Below, piece by piece: positions 11,901-18,973 of a stretch of 64,000 bases of DNA. The translations under genes and the position numbers were made by a program. The stretch covers positions 1-64,000 of the forward strand of contig CP049016.1 in NCBI GenBank assembly GCA_004376055.2, written 5' to 3'. The notes below the pieces were generated by a model. That model was not told the DNA's origin. It worked only from the letters and a program-made list of their open reading frames with translations, and did not search any database. Origin of the DNA: Nitrospirales bacterium LBB_01 (lineage in GTDB: Bacteria > Nitrospirota > Thermodesulfovibrionia > Thermodesulfovibrionales > Magnetobacteriaceae). Positions within the stretch are counted from its first letter, which is position 1. Each line of letters starts with the position of its first letter.

Positions 11901-12797
11901 ATTTGTACATTTTTTATAAAGAAACTTATTGAGGTGAAAAGGTCTGTTGATATGGTACATTCTGTCTATAGATTTGCCTCTTCCATAGAGACTGAATTAC
12001 TTATTGATCTTTTAGATAGCGTTTTAGAGGAATTGAGTATGAAGTCTGAAAGTAAGCAGGTTAATTTGGATAGCTATGATGTCAGAGAAATATTTGATAT
12101 ATTAAGAAAACGCGATAATATTTCACATGATAAACTATTAAAACTTGAATATTTATATTTACCTTTGTTAATAGAGGTTGGCGGTAAAAGTGAACTAACC
12201 TTACATAAAAGTCTTGCCTCTGAACCGGAGTTTTTTATAAATATTGTTTGTGACGTGTATAAACCATCATCAGGTATTGAAGAGGAAACCATAGATGAAA
12301 ATACAAAAGCACGTGCACAACTGGGTTTCCGTTTATTAAACGCATGGAAAACACCTCCGGGGTTGATGGATGATAACTCTTTCGATGCCGATAAATTAAA
12401 AAGTTGGATAGAAAAAACCACAGAGCTTGCTAAGGAGAAAAACCGCCTTGAAATTGCAGATTATCACATAGGCAAAGTACTCGCTTATGTTCCTGATGAC
12501 CCTGATGACAATGTATGGCCGCATAAAGGCGTACGTGATATTTTTAAATTATTAAATGATAAAATTGAAGAGGGAATGTTAGCAGAGCAATTGGTTATAC
12601 AAGGTGTGTACCAGAAGAGCATTAATGAAGGTGGAGAACAAGAACGAGAGTTATCAAATAAATGGAAGGAAAGGGCTCACGCCGTAGGCAATAGATGGCC
12701 AAGCACTAAGGCGTTACTTAATAAGATAGCTAAAATGTGGGAAAACCAAGCTGAACAAGAAGATATACAAGCTGAGCTTAGAAATCTCAATAGATGA
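8973..12797 (+). CDS. Large protein: putative PD-(D/E)XK-like N-terminus, degenerate STAND-like NTPase, helical C-terminus
   Basis: I do not recognise a named family for this 1274-residue protein. Residues 1-175 resemble a restriction-endonuclease fold: RAGWDGQ (Asp54), then SVWELSTSKD with Glu75 and nearby lysines 80 and 85. Residues 200-345 look like the start of a STAND NTPase, but the P-loop is replaced by RADSPQEAQAF (about 229-239). A Walker B-like hydrophobic strand ends in LIIILGD near 281-287. The remaining roughly 900 residues appear alpha-helical and repeat-like, ending INEGGEQERELSNKWKERAH. The gene is visibly richer in A+T than gyrA and contains many TTA and ATA codons, suggesting transfer. 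Nuclease-sensor architectures of this kind are common in phage defence, but that role is inference. It has no obvious partner gene. Confidence 0.6.
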   Translation: MKRITAKDLERWADARQSEADLPELIKLLIFASAKNIASIRFPSCEYVNRAGWDGQLICSDGLPQFVPKGNSVWELSTSKDVSGKAWSDFDKRSSKSGRPLPADFEFETTTYVSVSLRFWNEPTKIERNSRDGFIKEAKSRNIWSDVKVLDATNLEDWIKQYTSVGLWLADLGVGTLSAKVKSIDEVWELWSNISIPPITESLILTEREEHKTKLVDLLMQKSEIIRIRADSPQEAQAFVISAIKSLNGNDQRYYHLYSRSIVVNDEETVRRLLNNEHTLLIIILGDAVRESAGMLTAKGHTVVIPLGNSHKETPDIFLKRPGLKAFANELHRSSNISLDDAQLKARSCRRSVTVFQRLYPSGTAPSPPWENNLEPLIPAIFAGAWKNGNNNDRQVIEALSRDKSYEEVVQDLHQFLSEDDPPILRIDDVWTLSAPVDSFTHASRLITEFDWQRFSDACAYVFSEIDPCIDLPANEKMLANITGKTLPHSKWLRDGLAQTLLLIAVHGDGRMFPHNLKNQMFVDELIRQLPGLYTNSRLLISLSQQLPVLVEAVPDPFVEALECLLQGKDEIAKTIFTDSDSPLWTSSPHTEILWALEMLAWDPQWLARVCIILTKLSEIDPGGTYSNRPINSLYKIFLPWRPGTNATLKERMEVIDLILRDSPEKGWNLITSLLPKIHESASPTYEPLWREAGKSQREVFTDEIEQSTYNEIINRVLDNVGNKPERWRVILDSFPRLTPVQRIKAYDMLESVPKVNLSEDIMYDFWELFREFTYKHKAFSDAFWALPGNEINRLQKIVESFEPFNLIKRYKWLFDNFSPLLPSQNKPEVDSSADLKSLRHEALKNIIKADGTVGILEFGNTVSFPSLISDSLIEYFSNLEELFQFIEKTKSYGNNGKIISRVLSSHAYLKYGKEWKKYLFNHIKMSNWDNELVANVILDWPDNMDTFSSVNSLGTDIENLYWSKRSAFINEPSKEICTFFIKKLIEVKRSVDMVHSVYRFASSIETELLIDLLDSVLEELSMKSESKQVNLDSYDVREIFDILRKRDNISHDKLLKLEYLYLPLLIEVGGKSELTLHKSLASEPEFFINIVCDVYKPSSGIEEETIDENTKARAQLGFRLLNAWKTPPGLMDDNSFDADKLKSWIEKTTELAKEKNRLEIADYHIGKVLAYVPDDPDDNVWPHKGVRDIFKLLNDKIEEGMLAEQLVIQGVYQKSINEGGEQERELSNKWKERAHAVGNRWPSTKALLNKIAKMWENQAEQEDIQAELRNLNR

Positions 12798-12838
12798 CTA
12801 ACTTATGTGGTAAAGATGACAGACGGAAAGACTAACTA

Positions 12839-13744
12839 ATGGACATAAGGATTGCAGTTTTAAAAATTCTTAACCGGATTTTTCCTCTTAAAATGGAGGG
12901 GGATGCCGTTGTTGGCTCAGCAGCAAATGAGCGTGATGTCTCGTGTGTGATAAATTTTTATGGTCGGATAGACTTATTAGAGGGCATCCTCTATTGCCTT
13001 GTCGAGCAGGACTTGCCAAAGGACAGATACGAAGTCATATTGGTAGAGGACAGGGGCGGTACAAGTGAGGGGTTTGCTGCTTACAATAAATTTAAGGACA
13101 AAATGAATGTCTCATACTACAGTCTCAGCGAAAAATACGGCATGATGGGCTACGCCAGGAACTTTGCTATAAACAGGGTCAAAGGGAAATATTGTCTGCT
13201 TTTGGATGATGATACCATACTAACAGGCAATGACTTTCTTACAACTCTCATAGATGACTTTATCCGCACTGGAGCTGATGCCATAATACCGCATGGCAGC
13301 GCTGCGTTTTGTCTTTGGAAAGAGAAATACTGCTACCACGAACCACACTTTCCAACCAGCCGATGTATGGCATATACCACAGAGGTTCTAAGTAAGCTGC
13401 ACGGTTTTGTCTCATCTATAATAGGGCAGGAGGATGTTGAATTTGTGGTTCGTTTCCTTGCCTCAGGCAAAAAGTTCTACAAGTCCGACAGACTAAAATA
13501 TCTGCACCCGCCTTTTCTTGTTAATAATTTGAGTAAACCCATAGCCGTTGGCAAGTCTATAGCAGGACTTAAGAAAAGATACCATCCGCTTATATACTCT
13601 ATGCTAATAGTAAACGGTGCAAGACATTTACCACTGCTCTTTTCACCTGTCAGTATGAAAAGCCGTATGCAGGGCAAATTCGCTCTCGGCTTTATAATAG
13701 GTGTGTTCTATTATTTCTTAAATTTGAAAGCCGATTATAAATGA
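12839..13744 (+). CDS. Glycosyltransferase family 2 protein
   Basis: This GT-A fold enzyme of 301 residues is expected to transfer a sugar from a nucleotide-sugar donor; the acceptor is unknown. After about 35 residues comes the family start SCVINFYGRIDLLEGILYCL, then YEVILVEDRGG, GYARNFAINRVKGKYCLLLDDDTIL with the metal-binding DDD, and the later IIGQEDVEFVVRFLASGKKF, which matches the ED catalytic-base region. One or two hydrophobic stretches near the C-terminus (about 255-295) could be membrane-associated. It stands alone between the large putative defence gene and a repeat element, so its pathway cannot be read from context. Flagellin glycosylation is possible because flagellin genes lie close by, but this is only a guess. 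Confidence 0.85.
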   Translation: MDIRIAVLKILNRIFPLKMEGDAVVGSAANERDVSCVINFYGRIDLLEGILYCLVEQDLPKDRYEVILVEDRGGTSEGFAAYNKFKDKMNVSYYSLSEKYGMMGYARNFAINRVKGKYCLLLDDDTILTGNDFLTTLIDDFIRTGADAIIPHGSAAFCLWKEKYCYHEPHFPTSRCMAYTTEVLSKLHGFVSSIIGQEDVEFVVRFLASGKKFYKSDRLKYLHPPFLVNNLSKPIAVGKSIAGLKKRYHPLIYSMLIVNGARHLPLLFSPVSMKSRMQGKFALGFIIGVFYYFLNLKADYK

Positions 13745-13750
13745 GAATAA

Positions 13751-13967
13751 AATGCTTATTGAGTTAACTCCTGTAGATTTTTTTCAGTCAGCAAATGATA
13801 CAGTTAAAAGGACTGGATTCCCGCTCGTAGGCGGGAATGACAAAGTGAAAAAGGCGGGAATGACAAAGGGGGGCTATTTCTTTTTTTTGTCAATCCTTTT
13901 TTTCTTGTCATTCCTGCGAAGGCAGGAATCCATTTTTTTGTTTGCGGAGCTAACTGCATAGGCAATT
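13751..13967. mobile_element. MITE-like element with terminal inverted repeats, copy A
   Basis: This 217-bp copy has related ends. The left end reads AATGCTTATTGAGTTAACTCC and the right end, on the opposite strand, reads AATTGCCTATGCAGTTAGCTCC. It is flanked by a 7-bp direct repeat AGAATAA (13744-13750 and 13968-13974). Inside are the family hairpins ATTCCCGC/GCGGGAAT and ATTCCTGC/GCAGGAAT. It has no transposase, so any movement needed an enzyme from elsewhere. It fills most of the 325-bp gap between the glycosyltransferase and the flagellins. Confidence 0.8.
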
Positions 13968-13984
13968 AGAATAATTCTTAAAAA

Positions 13985-14049
13985 TATTAATCCGCAGATA
14001 AACTCAGATATATATCTGTGAAAATCTGCGCAATCTGCGAAAAAAATCC
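13985..14049. repeat. Dispersed inverted repeat with CCGCAG arms, copy 2
   Basis: This is related to the repeat at 3869-3942: ATTAATCCGCAG at the left, AATCTGCGCAATCTGCG plus an A-run at the right, with a hairpin between. It lies just past the 3' end of the downstream flagellin gene (minus strand), where it could act as a transcription end or a transcript stabiliser. Confidence 0.65.
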
Positions 14050-14069
14050 CTATTTTTATCTTATAATTT

Positions 14070-15086
14070 CTATTTTAGCAGTGCAAGCACATTTTGCGGA
14101 GATGAATTCGCCTGCGCAAGTACCGATATGCCTGACTGCTGTAAAATCATAGACTTGGTAAGATTAGCCGTTTCTGCTGCAAAATCGGCATCCATTATCC
14201 TTGACCTTGAAGCCTGTGTTGTCTCCAGTACATTCTCTAAATTTCTTATATTGGCCTCAAGTTGATTACCTTTAGCGCCCATATCAGCCATAGCGCTTGT
14301 TACAAAAGTTAGAGCAGAGTCAATAATGGCTATAGCGTTTGATGCCTGAGACTTGAAACCTGTCAAACTTGTTGAATCAGCCACCTGAAACGACGCTATC
14401 CCGCTATAAGCAAAAGCGCTTTTTGCAGTGTAACTATAATTAGGCGGAAAACCAAAGCCAGCAAGGGTTGTAAATGAACCATCACCTATGCCGTTTACCC
14501 CAACTGAGGTAGCAGTGTGAATATCTTTTAGAAACATCATGGGACCATCTTTACCGGTCGGTGAAAATGTGGGGCCGCCTAAGGCGTCTGTGTTCATAGA
14601 GCCGATTGTAATTTGTACCTGTGAATCGCTGGCTGCAAAGCTTGTCTGAAGTTTAGTATGAAAGTGGCCGTCAAGCAAGCGCTGACCATTAAACTTGGTC
14701 TGCTCCGCTATTCTGCCAATTTCTTCAACAAGAACATTGACCTCCTTCTGCATGTTTGCCACATCAGTTACACCATACTGCCCGCTCATTGCCTGAACTC
14801 CAAGCTCTCGTATCCTCTGAAGGTTATTGATAACCTCTGACATTGAACCCTCTGCAGTCTGAACCACTGAGAGACCATCATTGGCATTTCGTTCTGCTAC
14901 CGTTAAACCTCGTATCTGAGAGCTCATTCTTGTTGCTATGGCAAGGCCTGCGGCATCATCAGCAGAAGAGTTTATCCTGAAACCAGATGATAACCTTTTC
15001 ATCGCATTTTGCAAAGGTCCCTGTGTTTTATACAGGTTCCGCTGTGCATTAATAGACATTATGTTTGTGTTAATTACGAAAGCCAT
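14070..15086 (-). CDS. fliC: Flagellin (downstream tandem copy)
   Basis: This is a filament subunit of the flagellum, exported by the flagellar secretion system. The 338-residue product has the conserved N-terminal D0/D1 domain (MAFVINTNIMSINAQRNL, LSSGFRINSSADDAAGLAIA) and C-terminal D1/D0 domain (NLENVLETTQASRSRIMDADFAAETANLTKSMILQQSG, ending QANSSPQNVLALLK). The short variable middle (about 165-245) differs most from its twin. The ATG is preceded by AGAGGATAG. It lies 28 bp after the other flagellin and is probably transcribed with it from the sigma-54 promoter further upstream. Confidence 0.96.
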   Translation of the reverse strand: MAFVINTNIMSINAQRNLYKTQGPLQNAMKRLSSGFRINSSADDAAGLAIATRMSSQIRGLTVAERNANDGLSVVQTAEGSMSEVINNLQRIRELGVQAMSGQYGVTDVANMQKEVNVLVEEIGRIAEQTKFNGQRLLDGHFHTKLQTSFAASDSQVQITIGSMNTDALGGPTFSPTGKDGPMMFLKDIHTATSVGVNGIGDGSFTTLAGFGFPPNYSYTAKSAFAYSGIASFQVADSTSLTGFKSQASNAIAIIDSALTFVTSAMADMGAKGNQLEANIRNLENVLETTQASRSRIMDADFAAETANLTKSMILQQSGISVLAQANSSPQNVLALLK

Positions 15087-15114
15087 GTCTCTATCCTCTG
15101 TCTATCCGGATTCT

Positions 15115-16131
15115 TTATTTTAGCAGTGCAAGCACATTTTGAGGGGATGAATTTGCTTGTGCCAGTACCGATATGCCCGATTGCTGTAAAATCATAGCCT
15201 TTGTAAGATTTGCCGTTTCTGCTGCAAAATCGGCATCCATTATCCTTGACCTTGAAGCCTGTGTTGTCTCCAGTACATTCTCTAAGTTTCTGATATTGGC
15301 CTCAAGTTGATTAGCCTTAGCGCCCATATCAGCCATTGAGCTTGTTACAAAATTCAGCGCAGAGTCAACTATGGCTATAGCGTTTGAGGCCTGAGATATG
15401 AAACCTGTCAAACTGGTAGAATCAGCTATCTGGAATGATGCAGCGCCGCTGTATGCTATAGTGCTGCTGGCTGTAAAACTGTAGTTAGGTGGAAAACCAA
15501 ACCCGGAGCCACTTACAAATGTACCGTCGCCTCTACCGTTTACCCCAACTGTGGTAGCAGTATGTATATCTTTCAGAAACATCATAGGACCACTTTTATC
15601 GGTTTTTGTAAATATGGGACCGCCTAAGGCGTCTGTGTTCATAGAGCCCAGTGTAACTTGTACCTGTGAATCACTGGCCGCAAAGCTTGTCTGAAGTTTG
15701 GTATGAAAGTGTCCGTCAAGTAAACGAATCCCATTAAACTTGGTCTGTTCCGCTATTCTGCCAATTTCTTCAACTAAAACATTGACCTCTTTCTGCATGT
15801 TTGCCACATCAGTTACACTGTACTGCCCGCTCATTGCCTGAACTCCAAGCTCCCGAATTCTCTGAAGGTTATTGATAACCTCTGACATTGAACCCTCTGC
15901 AGTCTGAACCATTGAGAGACCATCATTGGCATTTCGTTCCGCTACAGTTAAACCGCGTATCTGAGATGTCATTCTCGTTGCGATTGCAAGACCAGCGGCA
16001 TCGTCGGCAGAAGAGTTTATCCTTAAACCGGATGATAACCTTTTCATCGCATTTTGTAAGGGTCCCTGTGTTTTATACAAATTCCGCTGTGCATTAATAG
16101 ACATTATGTTTGTGTTAATTACGAAAGCCAT
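15115..16131 (-). CDS. fliC: Flagellin (promoter-proximal tandem copy)
   Basis: This second 338-residue flagellin is near-identical to its neighbour over both conserved ends. It differs mainly in the middle (for example DGTFVSGSGFGFPPNYSFTASSTIAYSG here and DGSFTTLAGFGFPPNYSYTAKSAFAYSG there), the surface-exposed part of the filament. Equal length and matching order point to a recent tandem duplication. The start codon follows GGGGGTAG. A sigma-54 -24/-12 element lies about 72 bp upstream. Two slightly different subunits may be built into one filament, as in other multi-flagellin bacteria. Confidence 0.96.
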   Translation of the reverse strand: MAFVINTNIMSINAQRNLYKTQGPLQNAMKRLSSGLRINSSADDAAGLAIATRMTSQIRGLTVAERNANDGLSMVQTAEGSMSEVINNLQRIRELGVQAMSGQYSVTDVANMQKEVNVLVEEIGRIAEQTKFNGIRLLDGHFHTKLQTSFAASDSQVQVTLGSMNTDALGGPIFTKTDKSGPMMFLKDIHTATTVGVNGRGDGTFVSGSGFGFPPNYSFTASSTIAYSGAASFQIADSTSLTGFISQASNAIAIVDSALNFVTSSMADMGAKANQLEANIRNLENVLETTQASRSRIMDADFAAETANLTKAMILQQSGISVLAQANSSPQNVLALLK

Positions 16132-16203
16132 GTCACTACCCCCTATCTATCCTTAGATTTTATATACCGTGTCAGCCTATATGCTAACCATCAACAAGAG
16201 TAT

Positions 16204-16220
16204 TGCAACTACTATGCCAA
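16204..16220 (-). promoter_or_regulatory. Sigma-54 promoter of the flagellin genes
   Basis: Read on the minus strand, TTGGCATAGTAGTTGCA fits the -24/-12 consensus (TGGCAC-N5-TTGC): the GG and GC pairs and their spacing are all present. It lies about 72 bp upstream of the first flagellin ATG, leaving a leader of roughly 60 bases. Sigma-54 promoters need an enhancer-binding activator, usually a FlrC/FleQ-type protein for flagellar genes. No such gene lies in the window. Confidence 0.85.
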
Positions 16221-16377
16221 TGGTGTATTTAATAGCTTTGTGTGGTATTGCAAGGTAAGATAAAAGGAGGACTAAGAAAAATCTGTCAGAAATTCGGCAA
16301 AATTTTCCTGTCCAAAAAGAATATTTTTCTCTGATACAGGGTAGCTTTCCCATATTTCTTGCATACCTACTAACCCA

Positions 16378-16406
16378 ATTCAGTAAAGAGCAAATTATAG
16401 TATAAT
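16378..16406 (+). promoter_or_regulatory. Putative sigma-70 promoter of the exonuclease III gene
   Basis: A perfect -10 TATAAT (16401-16406) sits 12 bases before the ATG at 16419, with only a weak -35 (TTCAGT at 16379-16384). The expected transcript start is within about six bases of the start codon and there is no ribosome binding site, so the mRNA may be nearly leaderless. The rest of the 16221-16400 gap shows nothing else I can name. Confidence 0.5.
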
Positions 16407-16418
16407 GTAAACTGTATT

Positions 16419-17210
16419 ATGAAGATATGTTCGTTTAACGTAAACTCGATAAAAGCGCGGCTTGAAGTGATTGCAGAGTGGCTAAAGCGGCGTGAAAATG
16501 ACATTGACGTGCTTTGCCTTCAGGAGTTAAAGGGCGTGGATGAGACATTTCCCCATGAGTTTTTTAACTCACACGGCTTTCATTACTGTGAGACATTTGG
16601 TCAGAAAGCATATAACGGAGTTGCAATATGCTCAAAGCTGCCGCTTACCAATGTTAAACGCGGATTTACGACAGACTGTGCGGATGCTCAAAGAAGGATT
16701 ATACAGGCTGATATTAGCGGCATTACTATAATAAACGTCTATGTACCGCACGGAGATGAGAGGGGCACAGAGAAGTATTACTATAAGTTAAACTGGTATA
16801 AGTCTTTACTTGACCATATAGAAGCTGCCACAAGTAAAAACATAGTTATAGTTGGAGATTTAAATGTAACCCGTGAGGATATTGACGTCTATGACCCTAA
16901 AGCGTACCACGACACGGTGGCAACAATGCCGGAGGAGAGGGAATCACTGCAAAGGATTATTGATTGTGGACTTACGGATGCTTTTAGGCACTTGTATCCC
17001 GATGTCAGACAATACACGTGGTGGGCGTATGGCGCTGCTATATGGAAAGATCAGGGACTTAGGATTGACTATGTGCTCACTACAAAGGAGATGATTAAAC
17101 GCCTGCGCTCTATAGAAGTTGATGTGTGGCCAAGAAAGAAAAAAACGCTTAAGCCCTCAGACCATGCGCCGCTTATCGTTGAGTTTGATGTTGTAACAAT
17201 TAGTTTTTAA
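16419..17210 (+). CDS. xth: Exodeoxyribonuclease III (AP endonuclease)
   Basis: This Mg-dependent nuclease of base excision repair cuts at abasic sites and trims 3' ends. The 263-residue product is full length and shows the family motifs in order: MKICSFNVNSIKAR with Asn7, VLCLQELKG with Glu36, NVYVPHG, the catalytic GDLNVT (Asp/Asn pair), RIDYVL, and SDHAPLIVEF with the catalytic Asp-His. There is no ribosome binding site before the ATG, which lies 12 bases after a TATAAT box. It is an isolated gene between the flagellin promoter and a toxin-antitoxin remnant. Confidence 0.95.
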   Translation: MKICSFNVNSIKARLEVIAEWLKRRENDIDVLCLQELKGVDETFPHEFFNSHGFHYCETFGQKAYNGVAICSKLPLTNVKRGFTTDCADAQRRIIQADISGITIINVYVPHGDERGTEKYYYKLNWYKSLLDHIEAATSKNIVIVGDLNVTREDIDVYDPKAYHDTVATMPEERESLQRIIDCGLTDAFRHLYPDVRQYTWWAYGAAIWKDQGLRIDYVLTTKEMIKRLRSIEVDVWPRKKKTLKPSDHAPLIVEFDVVTISF

Positions 17211-17258
17211 AAAGTAATATAATACAAGATATTTTGGAGTTTACCATAAGGGGGTACA

Positions 17259-17444
17259 ATGATTTTACAAAAAAAAGAAATACACAACCTGATAGATGAC
17301 CTGCCGGATGTAGTAGAAGTTGACGAGGTCATATACCGGCTGTATTTACGTCAGAAACTTGAATTTGCAGAAAGCGATATAAATGATGGCAATCTTATTT
17401 CACATGGGGATGTTGTTAAGGAAACTGTGAATTGGTTCAAATAA
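17259..17444 (+). CDS. Small antitoxin-like protein of a decayed ParE/RelE module
   Basis: This 61-residue acidic protein (MILQKKEIHNLIDDLPDVVEVDEVIYRLYLRQKLE..) looks like the short antitoxin or addiction-module components that precede ParE/RelE-type toxins. It has a good ribosome binding site (AAGGGGGTACA) and is followed, with a 13-bp overlap, by a broken ParE-type reading frame. Antitoxins of this type bind their toxin with the C-terminal part and often repress the operon. With the toxin broken it may be a relic. The family assignment rests mainly on size and context. Confidence 0.6.
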   Translation: MILQKKEIHNLIDDLPDVVEVDEVIYRLYLRQKLEFAESDINDGNLISHGDVVKETVNWFK

Positions 17445-17603
17445 AATGGACGCTGCGTGCGCGTAATGACCTGCAGGATGTATATAGGCTTCATAGCAAA
17501 AGATTCTCAACGTTATGCCAGAATACAGATAGAGGATATTCATACATCAGTCTCAAAACTTGCTGATTTTCCGTTAATGGGCAGGACTTTAATTGATAAC
17601 TGA
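17432..17603 (+). pseudogene. ParE/RelE-type toxin, frameshifted and truncated
   Basis: The first frame reads VQIKWTLRARNDLQDVYR from a TTG at 17432. It then needs a skip of one base (C17489) to continue as FIAKDSQRYARIQIEDIH and onward to GRTLIDN followed by TGA at 17601-17603. Together these parts match the start and middle of ParE toxins, including ARNDLxDIYxYIAxDS. The C-terminal strands with the YR(I/V)xY motif are missing. So there is a single-base frameshift plus an early stop, giving about 56 residues where about 95 are expected. Repairing the frameshift alone would not restore the protein. Confidence 0.75.
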
Positions 17604-17613
17604 ATTATAAAAC

Positions 17614-17859
17614 TTAAATCAGTGTTTCTATCTCTTTAACTATTTCTTCTGCTTTTTTCTGATTGTTCAATTGACGTATGGAATCAGACTCTTGATCATA
17701 AGACTTCTTTTTCCATATCACTTCATAACCATCACTCTTCAAGCTATCAACTATTTTGACTGTTTTACCACTTGTTCGTGTGGCACAAATAATTATGACG
17801 CAACCAATTTCTACAAATTGTTTTATTGTTATTTCTAAATTTCCACCAGGATCACCCAC
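17614..17859 (-). CDS. Hypothetical small protein, possibly a gene remnant
   Basis: This 81-codon frame begins with GTG directly after two stop codons (TAA TGA) and has no clear ribosome binding site. It contains GDPGGN near the start, a hydrophobic strand VIIICATRTSGKTV with a TSGKT that resembles but does not complete a P-loop, and a charged C-terminal helix. I do not recognise it. Its position between two toxin-antitoxin loci and the abrupt start suggest the C-terminal part of a decayed gene. It may not be expressed. Confidence 0.35.
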   Translation of the reverse strand: MGDPGGNLEITIKQFVEIGCVIIICATRTSGKTVKIVDSLKSDGYEVIWKKKSYDQESDSIRQLNNQKKAEEIVKEIETLI

Positions 17860-17978
17860 TCATTATTTACATGAACCATATTTTTGAAGTTTTTTTTTTG
17901 ATTTAAGAAATTGATTCCACCTCGCCGTGTGATGTGTTTAAAAGATTAATCTGTCACGGCGTCAGGAATTGCCTTTTC

Positions 17979-18404
17979 TTACCCATTGTTAAACCGATAT
18001 AGAAACTCATCCGGCTTTAGAATCTCCACTCCTTGAAAAACTTTTAAATCCAAAAGATGATGATCTCCTGAAACAATGAAATCTGCTCCTCCCCCTAAGG
18101 CACACTCCAGATATTTGTTATCTGTGGAATCTTCTGCAATAGCTTCTATTTTCAAATCAGTTTCAATGACTTGAGCTATGACAAATATTTTGTCTAAATA
18201 TTGTTGCACTTCATGTGAGGTATATTTGTGGCGTTTTTGAATTTTAGGATATAAGATAACTTTCTTGACTTCAGAAATAATCATAACAGAAGTGATTAAC
18301 ATAAGTTTACCGCTTTTCACTAAATCAAGAATTTTTGCAGGACTGCCACGAGAGTTTAAAATGGCGCTAATAAACACATTAGCGTCTATAACTATTTTTA
18401 GCAT
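17979..18404 (-). CDS. PIN-domain toxin (putative ribonuclease)
   Basis: This 141-residue PIN-domain protein resembles the group annotated as putative toxin component of toxin-antitoxin systems. PIN toxins are Mg-dependent ribonucleases. The acidic residues expected in the active site are visible: KIVIDANVFISAIL (Asp7), the central ISEVKKV (Glu), and DSTDNKYLECALGGGADFIVSGD with several Asp residues, ending DLKVFQGVEILKPDEFL. It lies 15 bp downstream of the Phd-type antitoxin on the same strand, so the two form an operon. Confidence 0.88.
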   Translation of the reverse strand: MLKIVIDANVFISAILNSRGSPAKILDLVKSGKLMLITSVMIISEVKKVILYPKIQKRHKYTSHEVQQYLDKIFVIAQVIETDLKIEAIAEDSTDNKYLECALGGGADFIVSGDHHLLDLKVFQGVEILKPDEFLYRFNNG

Positions 18405-18419
18405 GTTTTTAATGAGTTT

Positions 18420-18746
18420 TTAGAACTGTTGCGTTAACCTAACCTTGATTTCATCCAGTTCTTCCCTTTTAACAGCAGCTACGGCCTCAGCTATCTCTTG
18501 TTCTAAGATTTCAGGGTCAACATCTTTTGTTTTTTCTCTTAAATTATCAACCCATTTAAAAAACTGCTCTGCATCTTGTTCCTTATTCTTCTGTAATTGT
18601 TCATATTGTCTCACTGGTATAATAGCAACAATCGGCTTTCCGGCACGCTCTACAATATAGTCGTCTTGTCTTACAGACACCTCGTCCATAAGCTGCCCAA
18701 ACTGTCGGCGGGCATCCATTGCCGATATTTTTTTAAGCACAGTCAC
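18420..18746 (-). CDS. Phd/YefM-type antitoxin
   Basis: This 108-residue protein has the Phd/YefM N-terminal fold: ISAMDARRQFGQLMDEVSVRQDDYIVERAGKPIVAIIPVRQYEQL. That part usually dimerises and binds operator DNA. A charged, probably flexible C-terminal half would wrap the toxin. The start is GTG, preceded by AAAGGAG and a good sigma-70 promoter. It is the first gene of the pair with the PIN toxin. Phd-type antitoxins usually repress their own promoter, and this is likely here. Confidence 0.9.
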   Translation of the reverse strand: MTVLKKISAMDARRQFGQLMDEVSVRQDDYIVERAGKPIVAIIPVRQYEQLQKNKEQDAEQFFKWVDNLREKTKDVDPEILEQEIAEAVAAVKREELDEIKVRLTQQF

Positions 18747-18774
18747 TGCTCCTTTACGTGGTATTTCCTTAATT

Positions 18775-18804
18775 ATTATAAACCATGTATTCGTTTGTGG
18801 TCAA
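18775..18804 (-). promoter_or_regulatory. Sigma-70 promoter of the Phd/PIN operon
   Basis: On the minus strand TTGACC, an 18-base spacer and TATAAT form a near-consensus promoter, with the -10 box (18775-18780) about 29 bases before the antitoxin GTG. Confidence 0.8.
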
Positions 18805-18910
18805 ATCGTTACGGGTATTATTTAACTGACTTCTCAATCCCTCGCAGCTTTTTAAGTCTAAATTAGCATTAGTTGATGTGTGTGACAAGATTGCACATAC
18901 TTTTTAGAGT

Positions 18911-18940
18911 TTGATGTTAACTGCCGCATTAGGTTATACT
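18911..18940 (+). promoter_or_regulatory. Sigma-70 promoter of the flavin reductase-like gene
   Basis: TTGATG, an 18-base spacer and TATACT lie about 33 bases before the ATG at 18974, which has the strong ribosome binding site AAAGGGGGTA. It could serve the downstream msrPQ genes too, because the gaps between these genes are only 12 and 2 bp. Confidence 0.7.
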
Positions 18941-18973
18941 TAACTTATCAAATAACCGCAAAAGGGGGTAAAT

